A stretch of 64,000 bases of DNA, taken from Numida meleagris. Its lineage: Eukaryota > Chordata > Aves > Galliformes > Numididae. Positions 35,656 through 47,612 of the stretch are shown here, one piece after another; the first letter of the stretch is position 1, and each line of letters begins with the position of its first letter. Position numbers and translations under genes: made by a program. Below the pieces are notes generated by a model. It had not been told where the DNA came from. It did no database searches and worked only from the letters and a program-made list of their open reading frames with translations. The stretch is from NCBI RefSeq assembly GCF_002078875.1, contig NC_034410.1, positions 99,512,871 to 99,576,870 of the forward strand, written 5' to 3'.

Positions 35656-38600
35656 GTTTGTTAGAAATGCTTCCTCTTTTTGTCATATTTAAAGAGGTGC
35701 CTGTCTGTGTGATGTGTTTGCACGCAGGCTCCACATGAACAACCTGACCCCTCTCAAAGTCAAACATTCTCACTATGCAGGAAACAAGCTGAAGATTGTA
35801 TCCTACTGCCTGGTCAGATATGTTTTAAGTTGGGACAGGTTTTCTTACCATAACTACCTGTTCAGAAATATAAAGTTATATTATATGTATATTGCAACAG
35901 AACAATGCATGAGTGGAGGACCCACTAAGATCAGCCCAACCAAAAACTCTACAGAGGTAGACTTTGCCCTTCCTATAGTAAATCCTTTGTTTTTCTCTCT
36001 TCTCTTCAATTTATGCAGTGTACCTGAGGAAAGGGTAGAAGAAATTACTCTTTACCCTTAGCATTTAAAATAAATGCTTTAAAAATTTAATCCTAAGAAG
36101 ACTTGAATTGTCTCCCAGTGAGGCTGTAAATGTGATAAAAAGGATATCTGAAGACAGAGGCAGAAAGGAACTAGAAATCTTGGAATGGGAAGACTATTAG
36201 GGAAGCTGGAATGGGACGGAGGGGCTGGATGGAGTGGATGGTGGAGAAAGGGCAAGACTGTGATACGGAGATGAAAGAGGATAAGTGTGTAGGCAAGAAG
36301 GGCTTGGAACAGGAGAGAAAGGCATGAGCTGTGGAAGGACTAAGAACATTTAGTTGAGAACAGATTTGGGCTAGAGTAGAAGGAAGGTATGGTGGTAGTG
36401 GAGATGCAGCCTAAAAGTGTTCATAGTAGGAGGAGCGTGGAGCCAGGAGCACCAAAGACTGGAGAGGTGGGAAAGAGAGGCCATGAGAAGTCTGGAAGAA
36501 TTGACAGCAAAATCAGAACCTGGGAATTCCCTACATGATGAGATGAAAGGGGTCACTACGGGTAAATCTTACCATGTTGACGGCTGTAATCAGAATGACA
36601 AGGCCAGCAGGATTGCTCATCCTGCTGCTCATCTGCCATCCATATCTCAGCTTCATCTCTCACAGCGACTGCATCTTCTTTTTTTCTTTCAAAAATAGAG
36701 TAGCCCTAATTTCAGATCTAGAAACCACTGAAGAATTAGGGTTGCTCGCATCACCTGCAAGTAGAGCAAGGCAAGACTTAGAAGCCTATTCTTGAAAACA
36801 GCTTAGATACTACAATAACAACCACTTCTAAAATGAAAATCAAACCAGTATTAGTACTGAACTTTTAGCTTTACTAATCTATTTTCCTCAAGGGTTAACA
36901 TCCATCAGATTTTTTATAAAAACTTGTTAAGATAATAACACTTAAATGTACCAAACACAGGATTGATCATGCAATTAAAATAATATATGAATGTAAACTG
37001 TTCTGAAAATGATTGTCATAACAAAGAAAAAAAAAAAGATTTTCCAGCAGTTTTCATGGTCCTATGAGGCCCAAGTTCAATCTGGCACCATGAATGCGAA
37101 TAGAATATTTGTTTTGTGGACCTCACAGTTAGAGAAGGAGATGAATCTCAGGACTGTGACCCTTTTGCAAGCCAGGCTGCTGTTCAGAGTTGTGATGTCT
37201 GATGGATTGCAGGAAAATCAGGGAAGTTGAAAATGATTTACTTATACAAATCTGTTTGACCCATATTTTGAGCTGACGTCTGCAGATACACTATTCACCA
37301 AACTAAGCTTCTTAACAGTGCTAAGAAATGACAAAAGGCTCATTAAAAAACGTCTTTCAGAAAGCAATCTCTTGGATAGGCTTTCAGCTTTCTCACTCAA
37401 ACCACACAGATCTCAAGAACAATCATATTGTTTTTAAAAATTGCCACAAATCTTCTGGTGTTGCCCAATGAATGCCGTCTTTATTAACATCGTGGATGGA
37501 GACAAAATATTGTAAGATTTCTCTAGACAATTCCTGCTGGAATGTCACTGGAATGTTGGCAAACATGTACAATTGCCAGGAGACTGAGCTCTCTAACCAA
37601 AGAATGTAAGTAAATAACATCCTGAATGGAAATACTTGTTTTAAAATGAGTGGTACCAGTTTTCATTATCCAGTTACATGTATTAATAGAATGGTACGAT
37701 AATTTCCATCCTTTCCTTGTTTAAAAACCATATTCCATTTTTACAGTTATCTCTTACAACTAAATAAAAAGCCCACATGCATAAAAAAGAACAAAAAAAG
37801 GACCGAAAATCCAGCAACACAGGCTAGTCTTGAGCTAAAACTTTGCCTTTGGACAAAATCACTTGGGTGATTTTGCAGATCTCACAGGAGGCAAGAGAAG
37901 TCTAGGAGCAGACTGCATCTCTTCCCTGATCCTTCCCAGATCTGCTCTTAGTCCTTTTGCACATTGGCATAAACAGAAGTTAGATTCTGACCCTGCATCA
38001 ATTGCTTCAAGAGAGCTTGGCATAGGAATTTGATCTGCGCTGGGGGTCAGATTACAGGATCTAACCTTCATCCTTACCTGAAGAGTTTTGCTGGGGGCTT
38101 TTGTGGAGCATTTTTACAGGAGGGCTTCTAAACGTTTGTGTGAATTCTTGACTGCAAGATGGTCCTTGTGAGGGCTGTTTCAGCCAGGGCAACCTGCCGG
38201 AAGTCCCCACACCTGTGAAGCTCACCTGGCCTCTCACAATGCAATCAGAAGCATCCTAAGATAGCATAAACTTACAACTACCTGATTTTTCTGACTCTGC
38301 CCTAGGTGCTGCTATGACCAAAGCCATAGCAGATCTAAAAATTTAACCCCGTGGATGCTACAAATTTACTTTAATCGCAAACCCAGTTAGCCACCAAAAT
38401 CCCTTCAGCTAACCAATAGGCAAGTTTAACCTCAACGAGAGAAGTTTTGAGCAGCATGTTTGGGAAGTTTTATGACAAAATCTCAGAAATTAATGAAATT
38501 AATCCCAGTCAGCTTTTCTGACTAGCTGTGGACAAGATGGTGCCCATAATGCCAGTGTTTTGATGCTGCTGCTTTATCTTACAAACAAATGTAAGAGATG

Positions 38601-40106
38601 CTGCTCTTCAAATGTACCTTCTGGCTGTGATTCTTCGCACATCACATCAGCTGCCACCCAAAGATTCACGTGCTAATGATCCAGAGAAAACTAAGCATTA
38701 ATGAAATGTCAAGCAATGAATTTGCATGTAATAAATTGCATTATAAAAATTTTGAAAAATGTGCAGCCGTCTCACAAAATATTTGTAGACTTTAGAACCC
38801 ATTAATCATCTCCTGGTTCTTATTGTGCTTCATTCCTGTGAGAGCTGGTAAATAACAGGACCAAACCAGGATATAAATCTAATCTTTCATTAAACAGTCG
38901 TGGCAAATTACAAAGAATAAGAAGGCTGCATGTACACCAAGTGTCGTTACAGGAGCTACTTGCAGTGCTGGAGAGGATGTGTATAGTATTGGGATGATGA
39001 AACACAGAAATCTCCTTGCATACTTGAGACTCATTAAGAATTATGCTGAAAACAAAGTGCTTAATTTCCATGTCGGGAATAGGGTTCCTGTCGTTAAGAT
39101 ACAATGCATTGTGAGAAAGCACGCCATTAGCATTCTGGGCAGCCCAGTGTTGTCTTAAACTCAGTAATACAACATGAGTACCCTGTTCAGATGTAAGCCC
39201 CTGCTCCGAGCTGTTCAGAGGAAGCTGGATGTTCTCCAGCACCTCTCAGTGCTTTCAGTGGCATTCCCAGACAAGCTGCTGAAATGAAAGCTAACGCCAC
39301 AGGTACAGGATTCCCAGATAAAATTCCCTCTGCCTCAAGATGTGCAAGGGAGCAGGCAGGAGGTGCATTCCACTTCCTGATCTGGGACTCACTCAGGGCC
39401 TTTTAGGGACAAAGTGGGTCACCTTATCCAGCCCAAGGACTGCAGGTACTGGCAAAACAGGGTGGGCGACTTAGCGGCTAATTGCAAATATTCACACCCT
39501 TTGTGTGCCCGCCATTAATGCTGCAGATGGCGGCAGGGCCAGATGCCAAGCACAGCAATTAAGCCAACCTCCCAGAGTGAAGCCAGAGTCACCAGAAATG
39601 TGCCTCAGCTGCACAAATGAGTGCTGCTTGGGCAGCTTGGTTGTTTCCTCTTTTGCATCCTTTTCAAACTTCCACATTTGTACCCAGTATTCCCTTTAGA
39701 GCTTTTGTTTGACAAGGGAATGAGAAACTCTTGCTACATAATGAAAACATTTACTACCCCTTAGCGTAGAAAATATTAGTATTTAATAATTCAAGCACTT
39801 AGTGGAATTGGAGGCTTGCATTTTTTCCCCTTCAGGTTTTTTTCCAGAGAAAATATCACAGTCTCGTGGGTGCTTAGACTTGCTCAAGTAAATCAGTTGA
39901 TTTATGATGCTTTTTAATCTGTTCCTTACTTTTTTTTTTGTGTTAGGATGAGAATTCTAGTCAGGAGTCAAGGATTGATGTTGTCCATATTTGCAGCACT
40001 TTATGTGCCACCTGACAAAAAAAGGATCTTCTTACTCCACCCTATGAATCAGGCTTATTTGCTGTTATCTTTAAGAAAATGGAATTGCCTTGTTCTGATC
40101 TTTCAG
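35656..40106 (+). other. MYOM1 intron between w20 and w21
   Basis: 4.5 kb free of recognisable CR1. It holds a purine-rich tract (36120-36560), an A run (37024-37038), a minus-strand open frame of 140 codons (38820-39242) and a GC-richer patch with paired CCGCCAT/ATGGCGG motifs (39509-39533). Confidence 0.6.
36120..36560 (+). other. Purine-rich tract
   Basis: About 440 bases strongly biased to G and A on the + strand, with many GGA, GAAAG and GGATGG units but no regular period. Open frames over it are an effect of the composition. Confidence 0.7.
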
Positions 40107-40263
40107 GAACTAAGGAAGTGGTGGTTAATGTGGATGACGACGGAGTCATTTCCTTGAACTTTGAATGTGACCAGATGTCTCCAAACTCTAAGTTTGTTTG
40201 GTCCAAGAACTATGAACCAATTGAGGATGACTCTCGACTGGACATCGATACCAAAGGCGGAAA
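40107..40263 (+). CDS. MYOM1: MYOM1 exon w21: first part of Ig domain My9
   Basis: Residues 1011-1063. Reads GTKEVVVNVDDDGVISLN, then FECDQMSPNSKFVWSKNY with the B-strand Cys and core Trp. Entry phase 1, exit phase 2. Acceptor gatctttcag, donor gtaaga. Confidence 0.95.
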
Positions 40264-41255
40264 GTAAGAGCACTCAGTGGTAACAATCATCTCATGTTTG
40301 AAAAACCTCAGCAGGCCCCAGCAATCCATGCTTTCTGGATGGATGACCTCAGTAAGAATTATATCTGTGTTGTTACCAAAAGGCTCCAGCATGAGTATGC
40401 TGTTTGTCAGCAAGTCTGTGTGCAGACCATAAGGAAATTGTAGCTTGCACAGAATGAGTCAGGCCTTCTGGTTACGCAATTTACTTGTAGTTACATTTAG
40501 GCATAGACTGAGAAGATCTGTGCTCTGTCCTCTAATAACCTGCCAACCAGGACAGAGTATTCCAGTTCCTGTTATAGTAATCTCCAAAGGCTTAAATTAT
40601 TTGCCTGCTTGCTAAATGCTTTGACTGTGTAACATCATCACAATCATCTGAGCAGGACTCAGTTTTGATAATGTCACCACAGCCTGATTTGGTAACATCC
40701 GTAATTCTCTACAAGCCTAATATGTTTCTTCAGGTATATTTCAAAGAGGAAGAAATGGCAAATGCACTGGTGCCGCTAATGGAGTATCTGTGTGCTCTTC
40801 CAGTTATAGAAACCACACAGGAAGAAACAGTGGCTCACACCACTCTTGGTATTGCATATGAAAGCTCAATCAGCCTGCACTTAGAGTATCCTTCCTCACT
40901 CATCAAAGACCTGACAATATGCTTTTAAGTCCAATACTTCTGGCACTATCTGAGAGCTTCTACAGCTTCCTGAAGAAGTTACAACTCTTGCGCCCAGTTC
41001 TCTGCTGTAGTTCCAGCAGAGGCAACTGGTCAGCTTTCAGTTTCATGGGTGCCTCATGGGCTGGGCTATTTCCATTTGTACCACGCGTGGTAGGACCAAC
41101 TCTGGTTTATTCTGGTCAGGACACCTGTATTTGCCTTGCAGTCAGAGCAGAAGCTAATACAAGGGTGTTTTAATCTGGTGTTGCAAAAGTTAAAAAGGAG
41201 CTTGGCTCAGACTGGTCTTACCTATTTATCTTTTTTTTTTTTTTCTTTTCCAAAG

Positions 41256-41362
41256 GTCAAAAGCAATCTTTAAGGATCTTGGGGAAGAAGATTTGGGAGT
41301 TTATTCCTGTGTTGTTACAGACACTGATGGAGTTTCATCAGGCTACACAATTGATGAAGAAG
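41256..41362 (+). CDS. MYOM1: MYOM1 exon w22: second part of Ig domain My9
   Basis: Residues 1063-1099. Reads KSKAIFKDLGEEDLGVYS, then CVVTDTDG and YTIDEE. DLGVYSCVV is a full Ig F strand with the Cys kept. The acceptor follows a long pyrimidine tract (41230-41251); donor gtagac, exit phase 1. Confidence 0.95.
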
Positions 41363-41474
41363 GTAGACACGAAGCGTCTTCTAAGCAAGCCTGTTTTGTT
41401 TTCACTTCTGTTTCTTCCTGCTTTTCTGTTTCTTGTATCCATAATATCCATGTATTACTTCATATCTTCTGCAG

Positions 41475-41519
41475 AAATGAAACGCCTGCTTGCTCTGAGC
41501 CATGAACACAAATTCCCAA
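41475..41519 (+). CDS. MYOM1: MYOM1 exon w23: helical linker My9-My10
   Basis: Residues 1099-1114. A 45-base exon, phase 1 on both sides, that reads EMKRLLALSHEHKFP. In the known structures of the myomesin tail, the Ig domains are joined by alpha-helices; this exon is one such linker. The reading EMKRLLALSHEHKFP is almost identical to mammalian MYOM1 as I recall it. Donor gtaagt. Confidence 0.95.
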
Positions 41520-42852
41520 GTAAGTGAATCAAACATGTCTGTAGGGGAGAGTTTTGTGTGCACTGGGGTATGTATCACAAAGCTCCTGCCAGCATCAGAT
41601 AGGGAACTTGCTAGACTGCTTTCAAATGAAAGTGGTTTTGAATTGAAAACCTACGATTCCTTTATTTTTCTCTTCCACTCAGTGCATTTGTGTATTGCTG
41701 ATGTTCTTCCTGCTCTTTTTCAGGATACTGATCTGAGCATATAATAAGTATATGCTATATATTAGATTGAAAATAAGTATCCTAGTGGTTTTATTTCTTC
41801 TTCAAAGCAACTTTTTGTCCTTACTCAGAATGCCTAGCCTGATCTGAACATCTGAATTTGAAAAAATATCTGCCCCTCTAACTTCACCTCAACTGAATTA
41901 AAACAATTTAAAATTAAGGTTGACAGAGCAAACAACATAATTATCTATACATACAGAACTTTTCTGCTGAAATTCATCATACTCTTTCCTGTTCTACCTG
42001 GAGATGTACACACCTTTTCTGCTACTTGGGATCATACTTTTGCCAAGTCCACAGACTTCTTGTACTTTCGTGATATCCTGGCAGTGGCACAACCTTGTTA
42101 TTTTCAGTGGAATGTGGCTTCAATAATTGAAGAAAACAATACACTGTAGACAGAGTCCTATTATACACATCAAGATGAGACCTAAGTCTCGCCTTATCTT
42201 CTCCCACTATCTTCTCTTCTTTGTTCCAGACACTCAAACTCTTGTCTCGGTTTTAACACCATCAGCTCTGAGTATGTGCTGCCAGCACCTCTGCCACCCC
42301 AGCCCACATTGTGCCTCTTAGCCCCACCACAATTCAGCCACACAAATTGCCTGTCTTTCTGCACACATCATTTCCCTCTGGGTCTTTTCCGTATCAGCTC
42401 TGCTCTTCCCCATATTTTGACAGCACAAGCATCCCCTGTTTACTCCCGCTCCTCCCAACCCTATCTTCCTTCTGAGCATGAGTCACCACAGCACCTTATT
42501 GCTGTCACCCGCCCTTACTTGCCCCAACCCTTTTCTACTCAGCTCTTTGCCATATTCTGTGTTAATAACTAATGTCACAAAAATAGGTTCCTCGGGACAC
42601 ACAGTGTGGGTTTGGTTTTATGTGTTGTTATGTGTTAGTACACTTCAAGCTGTGCATGGAGCCTCCAGGAGAAGCAGGCAAAACCAGAGGAGGAAACTGT
42701 TCTTCTTGCTTTGGGCATGCTAGGCCCTGTGAACACTACAAAAATATCAATTACAATTATAGGTTGCGATATATCTTCCTTTATCTATGAGACCAGGAAA
42801 ATAATAACGAGCTCCTATGGATCAACATGAAACTTTGGTCATCTCTCTGAAT

Positions 42853-43190
42853 AATCACAGGATTGCAGGAGCTGGAAGGGACCTCAAGAGATCATTGAGT
42901 CCAATCCCCCTGCTAAAGCAAGTTCCCTACAATAGGTTGCACAGGTAGGCATCCAGATGAGTCTTGAATATCTCCATAGAAAGAGATTCCACAGCCTCTC
43001 TGGGCAACCTGTTCTGGTGCTCCGTCCCCCTTACCATAAGGAAATTATTTTGCACGTTTGTATGGAACTTCCTATGTTCAAGTTTTAGGCCATTGCTCCT
43101 TGTCCTATCGTTACACACCACTGAAAAGTACTTGGCCTCATCCATTTGCCTCTCACTTCCCTTTAGATATTTGTAAACATTAATCTGATG
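42853..43190 (-). mobile_element. CR1 LINE fragment, antisense
   Basis: Starts with the complement of the CR1 3' tail (AATCACAGGATTGCAGGAGC) and runs into the complement of the ORF2 end, with CAGCCTCTCTGGGCAACCTG, the reverse of CAGGTTGCCCAGAGAGGCTG. It differs from the sense copies in detail, so it is probably another CR1 subfamily. Confidence 0.9.
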
Positions 43191-43196
43191 AATACC

Positions 43197-43225
43197 CTGA
43201 CAAAAAAATTCCTGACAAAAAAATG
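43197..43225 (+). repeat. Short tandem duplication at the CR1 edge
   Basis: CCTGACAAAAAAATT is followed at once by CCTGACAAAAAAATG. It sits right where recognisable CR1 sequence ends and could be a slip in the A run. Confidence 0.75.
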
Positions 43226-44299
43226 ACTCGCTGGCATTTCTGATGCAACGTAAGATCTTGCATGTTGTTTTGTTTGTACCTCTCAACTGCACTTAATTGT
43301 AACTTCTACTCAGGAACATCTGCAGCAAGTAACTCTGTGGGAAAATGAGTTGCTCAGATAACACAGTCCTGCAGAACTCAACTGCCCGTGAACACAATGG
43401 TGTATTGATGCTGGGTGCAAACAAATATTCCAGCTCTTCAGTTTAGCATTAGCATCTGCCTGAGGATTTTCTGTCAACTGCACGTGGTAATTTGTGATGT
43501 TAGACAAATAGGATGTGAAACCTTGAAAAGATGATGGCTGGAAAATCCCTGAAGACAGCTGGTGTTTAGTAAAATGGAAATATCTTGAAATAAGGCTATT
43601 GCTGGTGGAGGACTATTACACAGACCTATCTGATTCCTTTGGATGGGAGAATGAATGGCCTTTTCCCAAAAGTGAATCCCAAAAGTGAAAAAAGTATTAT
43701 GCAATCCTTTTACATCCTTTCAGCCCCTTCTTGAGCAGTTCTGGAGATATTTTGTTCCTTTTTAGACTAAGATATTCATTGTTAATTGCATACTGGGACT
43801 TTAACATTGCCACAGAGCTGACAGTGAGACAAAAGCAGTGCAGCCTGATGTCTGTTCTCACCCTCCTCCTGTTTCTTCTGCAGGCTCTGTAGCATTTCTG
43901 GTTTTTTTGTTCTGAGAAATTATGCAAGATATGACATTCCTTTTGTTTCTCACAAGTAATACAGTAGGGGAGGAAGCTTCACAAGTACCATTTGCATGCT
44001 GGGGCGCACTCACAACCTGGTTTCTTTTAGTACCACTGTCCCTCTAGGACTTATTTTTAACTGTTTTCTGTGTTTTTTCATCATTCTTTTTTTTTTTCCT
44101 CCCTTGTCCTCACCACCCAGGCACTTTGTATTCACCAAAGACGTGTTCTGTGCCACCAAAAGCATGAGTGTGGGTGGGTATAGGGGAATGGAAAGGGTGC
44201 TCATGTGAAAGGAAGATGCAGGGAGTCCTCATGTGTGGCCGCCACCTGGGTTTAGCAGTGGTGCTCAGCCCCAGAAGGCATCTTGTTGTTTGGAAATGT

Positions 44300-44504
44300 A
44301 GGATCATTAAGGTTGGAAAGAACTCTTAAGATCATGTCCAACCATCAGCCCATCCCCACTATGCCCACTGACCGTGTCCCCAGTGCCACATCCACACGGC
44401 TCTTGAACACCTCCAGGGATGGTGACTCCACCACCTCCCTGGGCAGCCTGTGCCAGCATCACCCCTCTTTCTGAGAAGAAATTTCTCCTAATATCCAACC
44501 TGAA
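44300..44504 (-). mobile_element. CR1 3'-end fragment, antisense
   Basis: Reverse complement of the CR1 end: AGGATCATTAAGGTTGGAAA at the left, then CCAGGGATGGTGACTCCACC, ending in GAAATTTCTCCTAATATCCA. About 205 bases. Confidence 0.92.
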
Positions 44505-45611
44505 TTAGCATGGTGAAAACTGAAAGATGAGAGGTGCCAGGTACTACACCAATCCCAGTCCTCTCCCTGTAGCGAGGCTTCTACATAAGTGAAGTTTAGG
44601 AAAAACCCTGTCCTGGGGTTCGTATGGGAGGAGGTATAGGGTGACACCCATCACCACGCACTTAATCAGGTGTTTTGCAATGTGTTTGTGCACTCTCAAC
44701 ACTCACACCCTTGCAAGGCAGACTTTACACTGCTTTGAAAGTGGAGTTTGGGGCAGAGTTCACATACAGCATGCATGCTCCTATGCATATGAGTTTGCTG
44801 GAAATCTGAGAGTCCACTAAGACAGGTAAAATGATGGAAAATAATAAAATGAGCAAATATCCCCAGATATCAGAGTCTAAATGCCCCTGTTCAGTGTTGC
44901 TGATTAAAATATTTTGACAAAAAGTTAAAGTGAAAGCATGCTGAGTACTTTTACAAACAGGAACAAGGACAAAATAAGAAAAGACTGTAGTTTATAGTAG
45001 AGTACTCTTTACATGATTTTTTTTCCTGTTTATACAGCTAATTGCGTATGGGCATTTCCATTATTCCTAAATAAACAGATGTTTATTATTAATGGAGAAA
45101 TTTGGGGCATTTTGTGGTAGTCAGTGAATTCTGGAGATAAAGGTCCCACTCAGCAAGAATTACTTACAAAAATCTCCCAAACTGCAGTTCAGCAGCTGAC
45201 TTTCTGATCTGTGTTTGTGCTTGTTTTTTTTTCTTTTCCCTAATGAGTCAGTTCACTGCCTTGCAACAACATTGTTAAGTGACTCATTAAAGATGTGTTT
45301 GCACCACGCAGGCTCACACTGTTCTGCAGAGATGCTTGCAGTTTACCTTTAGCCTTGTGTTAGAATGGAGGGACCCCAGCACAATTCAAATTGTGAACAT
45401 TTCAACTCTGTACAGACCTAGTGATAGAAAGATCAAACAATTCAATCTTGCCTGTTGCCCTGTGTATATGTAGGTGGAGAGGCATTCCACTGATATGAAG
45501 AGTTGTTGTAAGCTAGTTACCTTGCGTACGTTAGCTGAAAGGAAGAAGTGAAGAAAATAGTTGTTCCTATGCACAAAAGTATATGCTTCATTCTTGTCTT
45601 TCTCTTTGTAG

Positions 45612-45748
45612 CTATTCCACTTGCCTCTGAGCTGGCAGTAGAAATTCTGGAAAAAGGAGAAGTGAGATTCTGGTTGCAAGCTGAAAAACTGTCTGGCAAT
45701 GCAAAGGCTAACTTTGTATTTAATGATAAGGAGATTTTTAATGGAGAG
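45612..45748 (+). CDS. MYOM1: MYOM1 exon w24: first half of Ig domain My10
   Basis: Residues 1114-1160. Reads TIPLASELAVEILEKGEV, then RFWLQAEKLSGNAKANFV and FNDKEIFNGE. Entry phase 1, exit phase 0. Acceptor tctttgtag, donor gtaagg. Confidence 0.95.
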
Positions 45749-46591
45749 GTAAGGCTTTACATTGCCTTTTTGCATGTTTATAAGCAATGAGTTCCATATC
45801 TCCATTATGCTTCCAATTAGAATTCCATGCTAGTGTATTTTCATCAGAAATAACATGTCATTGAAAACACCACTCACTAGAAAGACTTTGTCTATAGTTC
45901 TGACCTCCAGCTAAATTCTACTGAATGAGTTCATAAAATGTAATTAAATGCCTTCCTGTCCCTTTTGCGAGTACCACATGGTCTGTTAACTAGTGGGGAC
46001 CACAGAAGGTCCTGAAATGTAAAGAAGTAAGTAGTTACTTACTCACAGGTAAGTATCTACTGTGGTCTTCAAGGAATCACTGCAGTAGCTCAGATCATCT
46101 AGCATCTTTTATCTATGACTACTTGTGCTCGTTTCTCATATTGTTTTGCTGTTTGGATGAATGTAGTACACCAAGGGAAAACTCACAAGTCATTGTTTCC
46201 AGCAGCAGAGCTTGTTACTCCCAAAGACATCTCATGGCATGTTTTTCTTGCAATACTAATAGTTAGATAGAGCATTCTACGGGGATAGAGAGTCAGAGCA
46301 TTCTGTACAAAAATTTAAAATAATGTCTCATAAGCAATAATGTTCTAAAGAGATACAATTCTATGCCTTCCTAATGAAAAAGATCACAATTCTCATAATA
46401 GAGCAGGACTATCACGTGCTTCCATCTTTAACAGATTTCTTATTTATTTGGTTCTATGTTTAGAGCTAGAGAAAGAGATAGTGGGAATGTGAACAAAGAA
46501 AACAGAATTTCCCCTGAAGATATGAAAAAATATTTGCCAAATATTCTGTGATTCTGGTATCTATTTATTAATTTACTTTCCTTTCCTAAAG

Positions 46592-46736
46592 AAATATAAG
46601 ATGAAGGTGGACCAGCGTACTGGCCTTGTTGAAATGATTATGGATAGACTTGAGGACAAGGATGAAGGGACTTATACTTTCCAGCTGCAGGATGGAAAAG
46701 CAACCAATCAGTCCAGCCTGGTCCTCATCGGTGATG
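46592..46736 (+). CDS. MYOM1: MYOM1 exon w25: second half of Ig domain My10
   Basis: Residues 1161-1208. Reads KYKMKVDQRTGLVEMIMD, then DKDEGTYTFQLQDGKATN and LVLIGD. Entry phase 0, exit phase 1. Acceptor tttcctaaag, donor gtatgt. Confidence 0.95.
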
Positions 46737-47177
46737 GTATGTGAATCTATGTTATGCAGTAGGCTAGGAAAGTTATAGCAGGGTTGGTGGTTATCACTTT
46801 TCCACTGTTTTCCTGATTTAGTACTATTTAAAGTTCATGTCACAGCACTTGTCTGCCTCAAATAGAACAGACTGTGTATGTGAACTGATACTTCCAAAGT
46901 GCCCAAAGGAAAGGGAATTGTTACAAGAATGTAAAATATTGAAGGCTGTCAAGGTTTGGTTTTCTACAGACGCAATGATATCGAACCCAACTCCCCTGCA
47001 AGTTCCCTTTATTAGATTGAGTAGAAAATGTGCAGCATCAAGTTGCTGAGAAGGCATGACCCCATGACAGGATTCTGTTTGACCTCCAAGGGACAGAGTT
47101 GCACTGGTTACGATGCTGCACTAATAACTCATATAATACGTATAACCTCATGTATGTTGAATGGTTTTCATTTCCAG

Positions 47178-47237
47178 TATTCAAGAAGCTACGAGATGAA
47201 GCAGAATTCCAGAGAAAAGAGTGGCACAGGAAGCAAG
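47178..47237 (+). CDS. MYOM1: MYOM1 exon w26: helical linker My10-My11
   Basis: Residues 1209-1228. A 60-base exon, phase 1 on both sides, that reads VFKKLRDEAEFQRKEWHR, a strongly helical charged stretch between two Ig domains. Acceptor catttccag, donor gtatag. Confidence 0.95.
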
Positions 47238-47336
47238 GTATAGTAAGAATATTCATGAGAATTACATAAGTGTTCGTTTGTTAAGTATAAGAGTTTGTTT
47301 ATATTAACATATTCTAAATTGAAATAGATGTTTTTA

Positions 47337-47385
47337 TAGAATCATTTGAATTGGAAGGGACCCTTAAAAGACATCTAGTCTATTC
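47337..47385 (-). mobile_element. CR1 3'-tip remnant, antisense
   Basis: AGAATCATTTGAATTGGAAG followed by GGACCC and CATCTAGTCTA matches the complement of the last 45-50 bases of CR1. It lies inside the 307-base intron between w26 and w27. Confidence 0.75.
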
Positions 47386-47544
47386 TGTTGTATAGTTGCT
47401 TACCTTTTGGAAGAGAAATGGGAAAAACAAAAGCATTTTAAAACATCACAGTATTCTTATTAAGAAAAACAGATTTGTCATTGTTTTCGTATCATGAATA
47501 CCACTGATGTGGTTTTAAAAGAATGTGTTTGTGATTTTGAACAG

Positions 47545-47612
47545 GTCCTCATTTTGTGGATCAGCTGGGATGGGAAGTTACTGATGAGTGTAATGTGATG
47601 TTGAAATGTAAG
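47545..47612 (+). CDS. MYOM1: MYOM1 exon w27: start of Ig domain My11
   Basis: Residues 1229-1251. Reads GPHFVDQLGWEVTDECNV and MLKCK with the B-strand Cys. Entry phase 1, exit phase 0. My11 is the only tail Ig domain split over three exons. Donor gtaaga. Confidence 0.95.

Larger units (their letters stand above)
41520..45611 (+). other. MYOM1 intron between w23 and w24
   Basis: 4.1 kb. It holds a C/T-rich block (42230-42560) and two antisense CR1 copies (42853-43190 and 44300-44504). The rest is unassigned. Confidence 0.6.
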
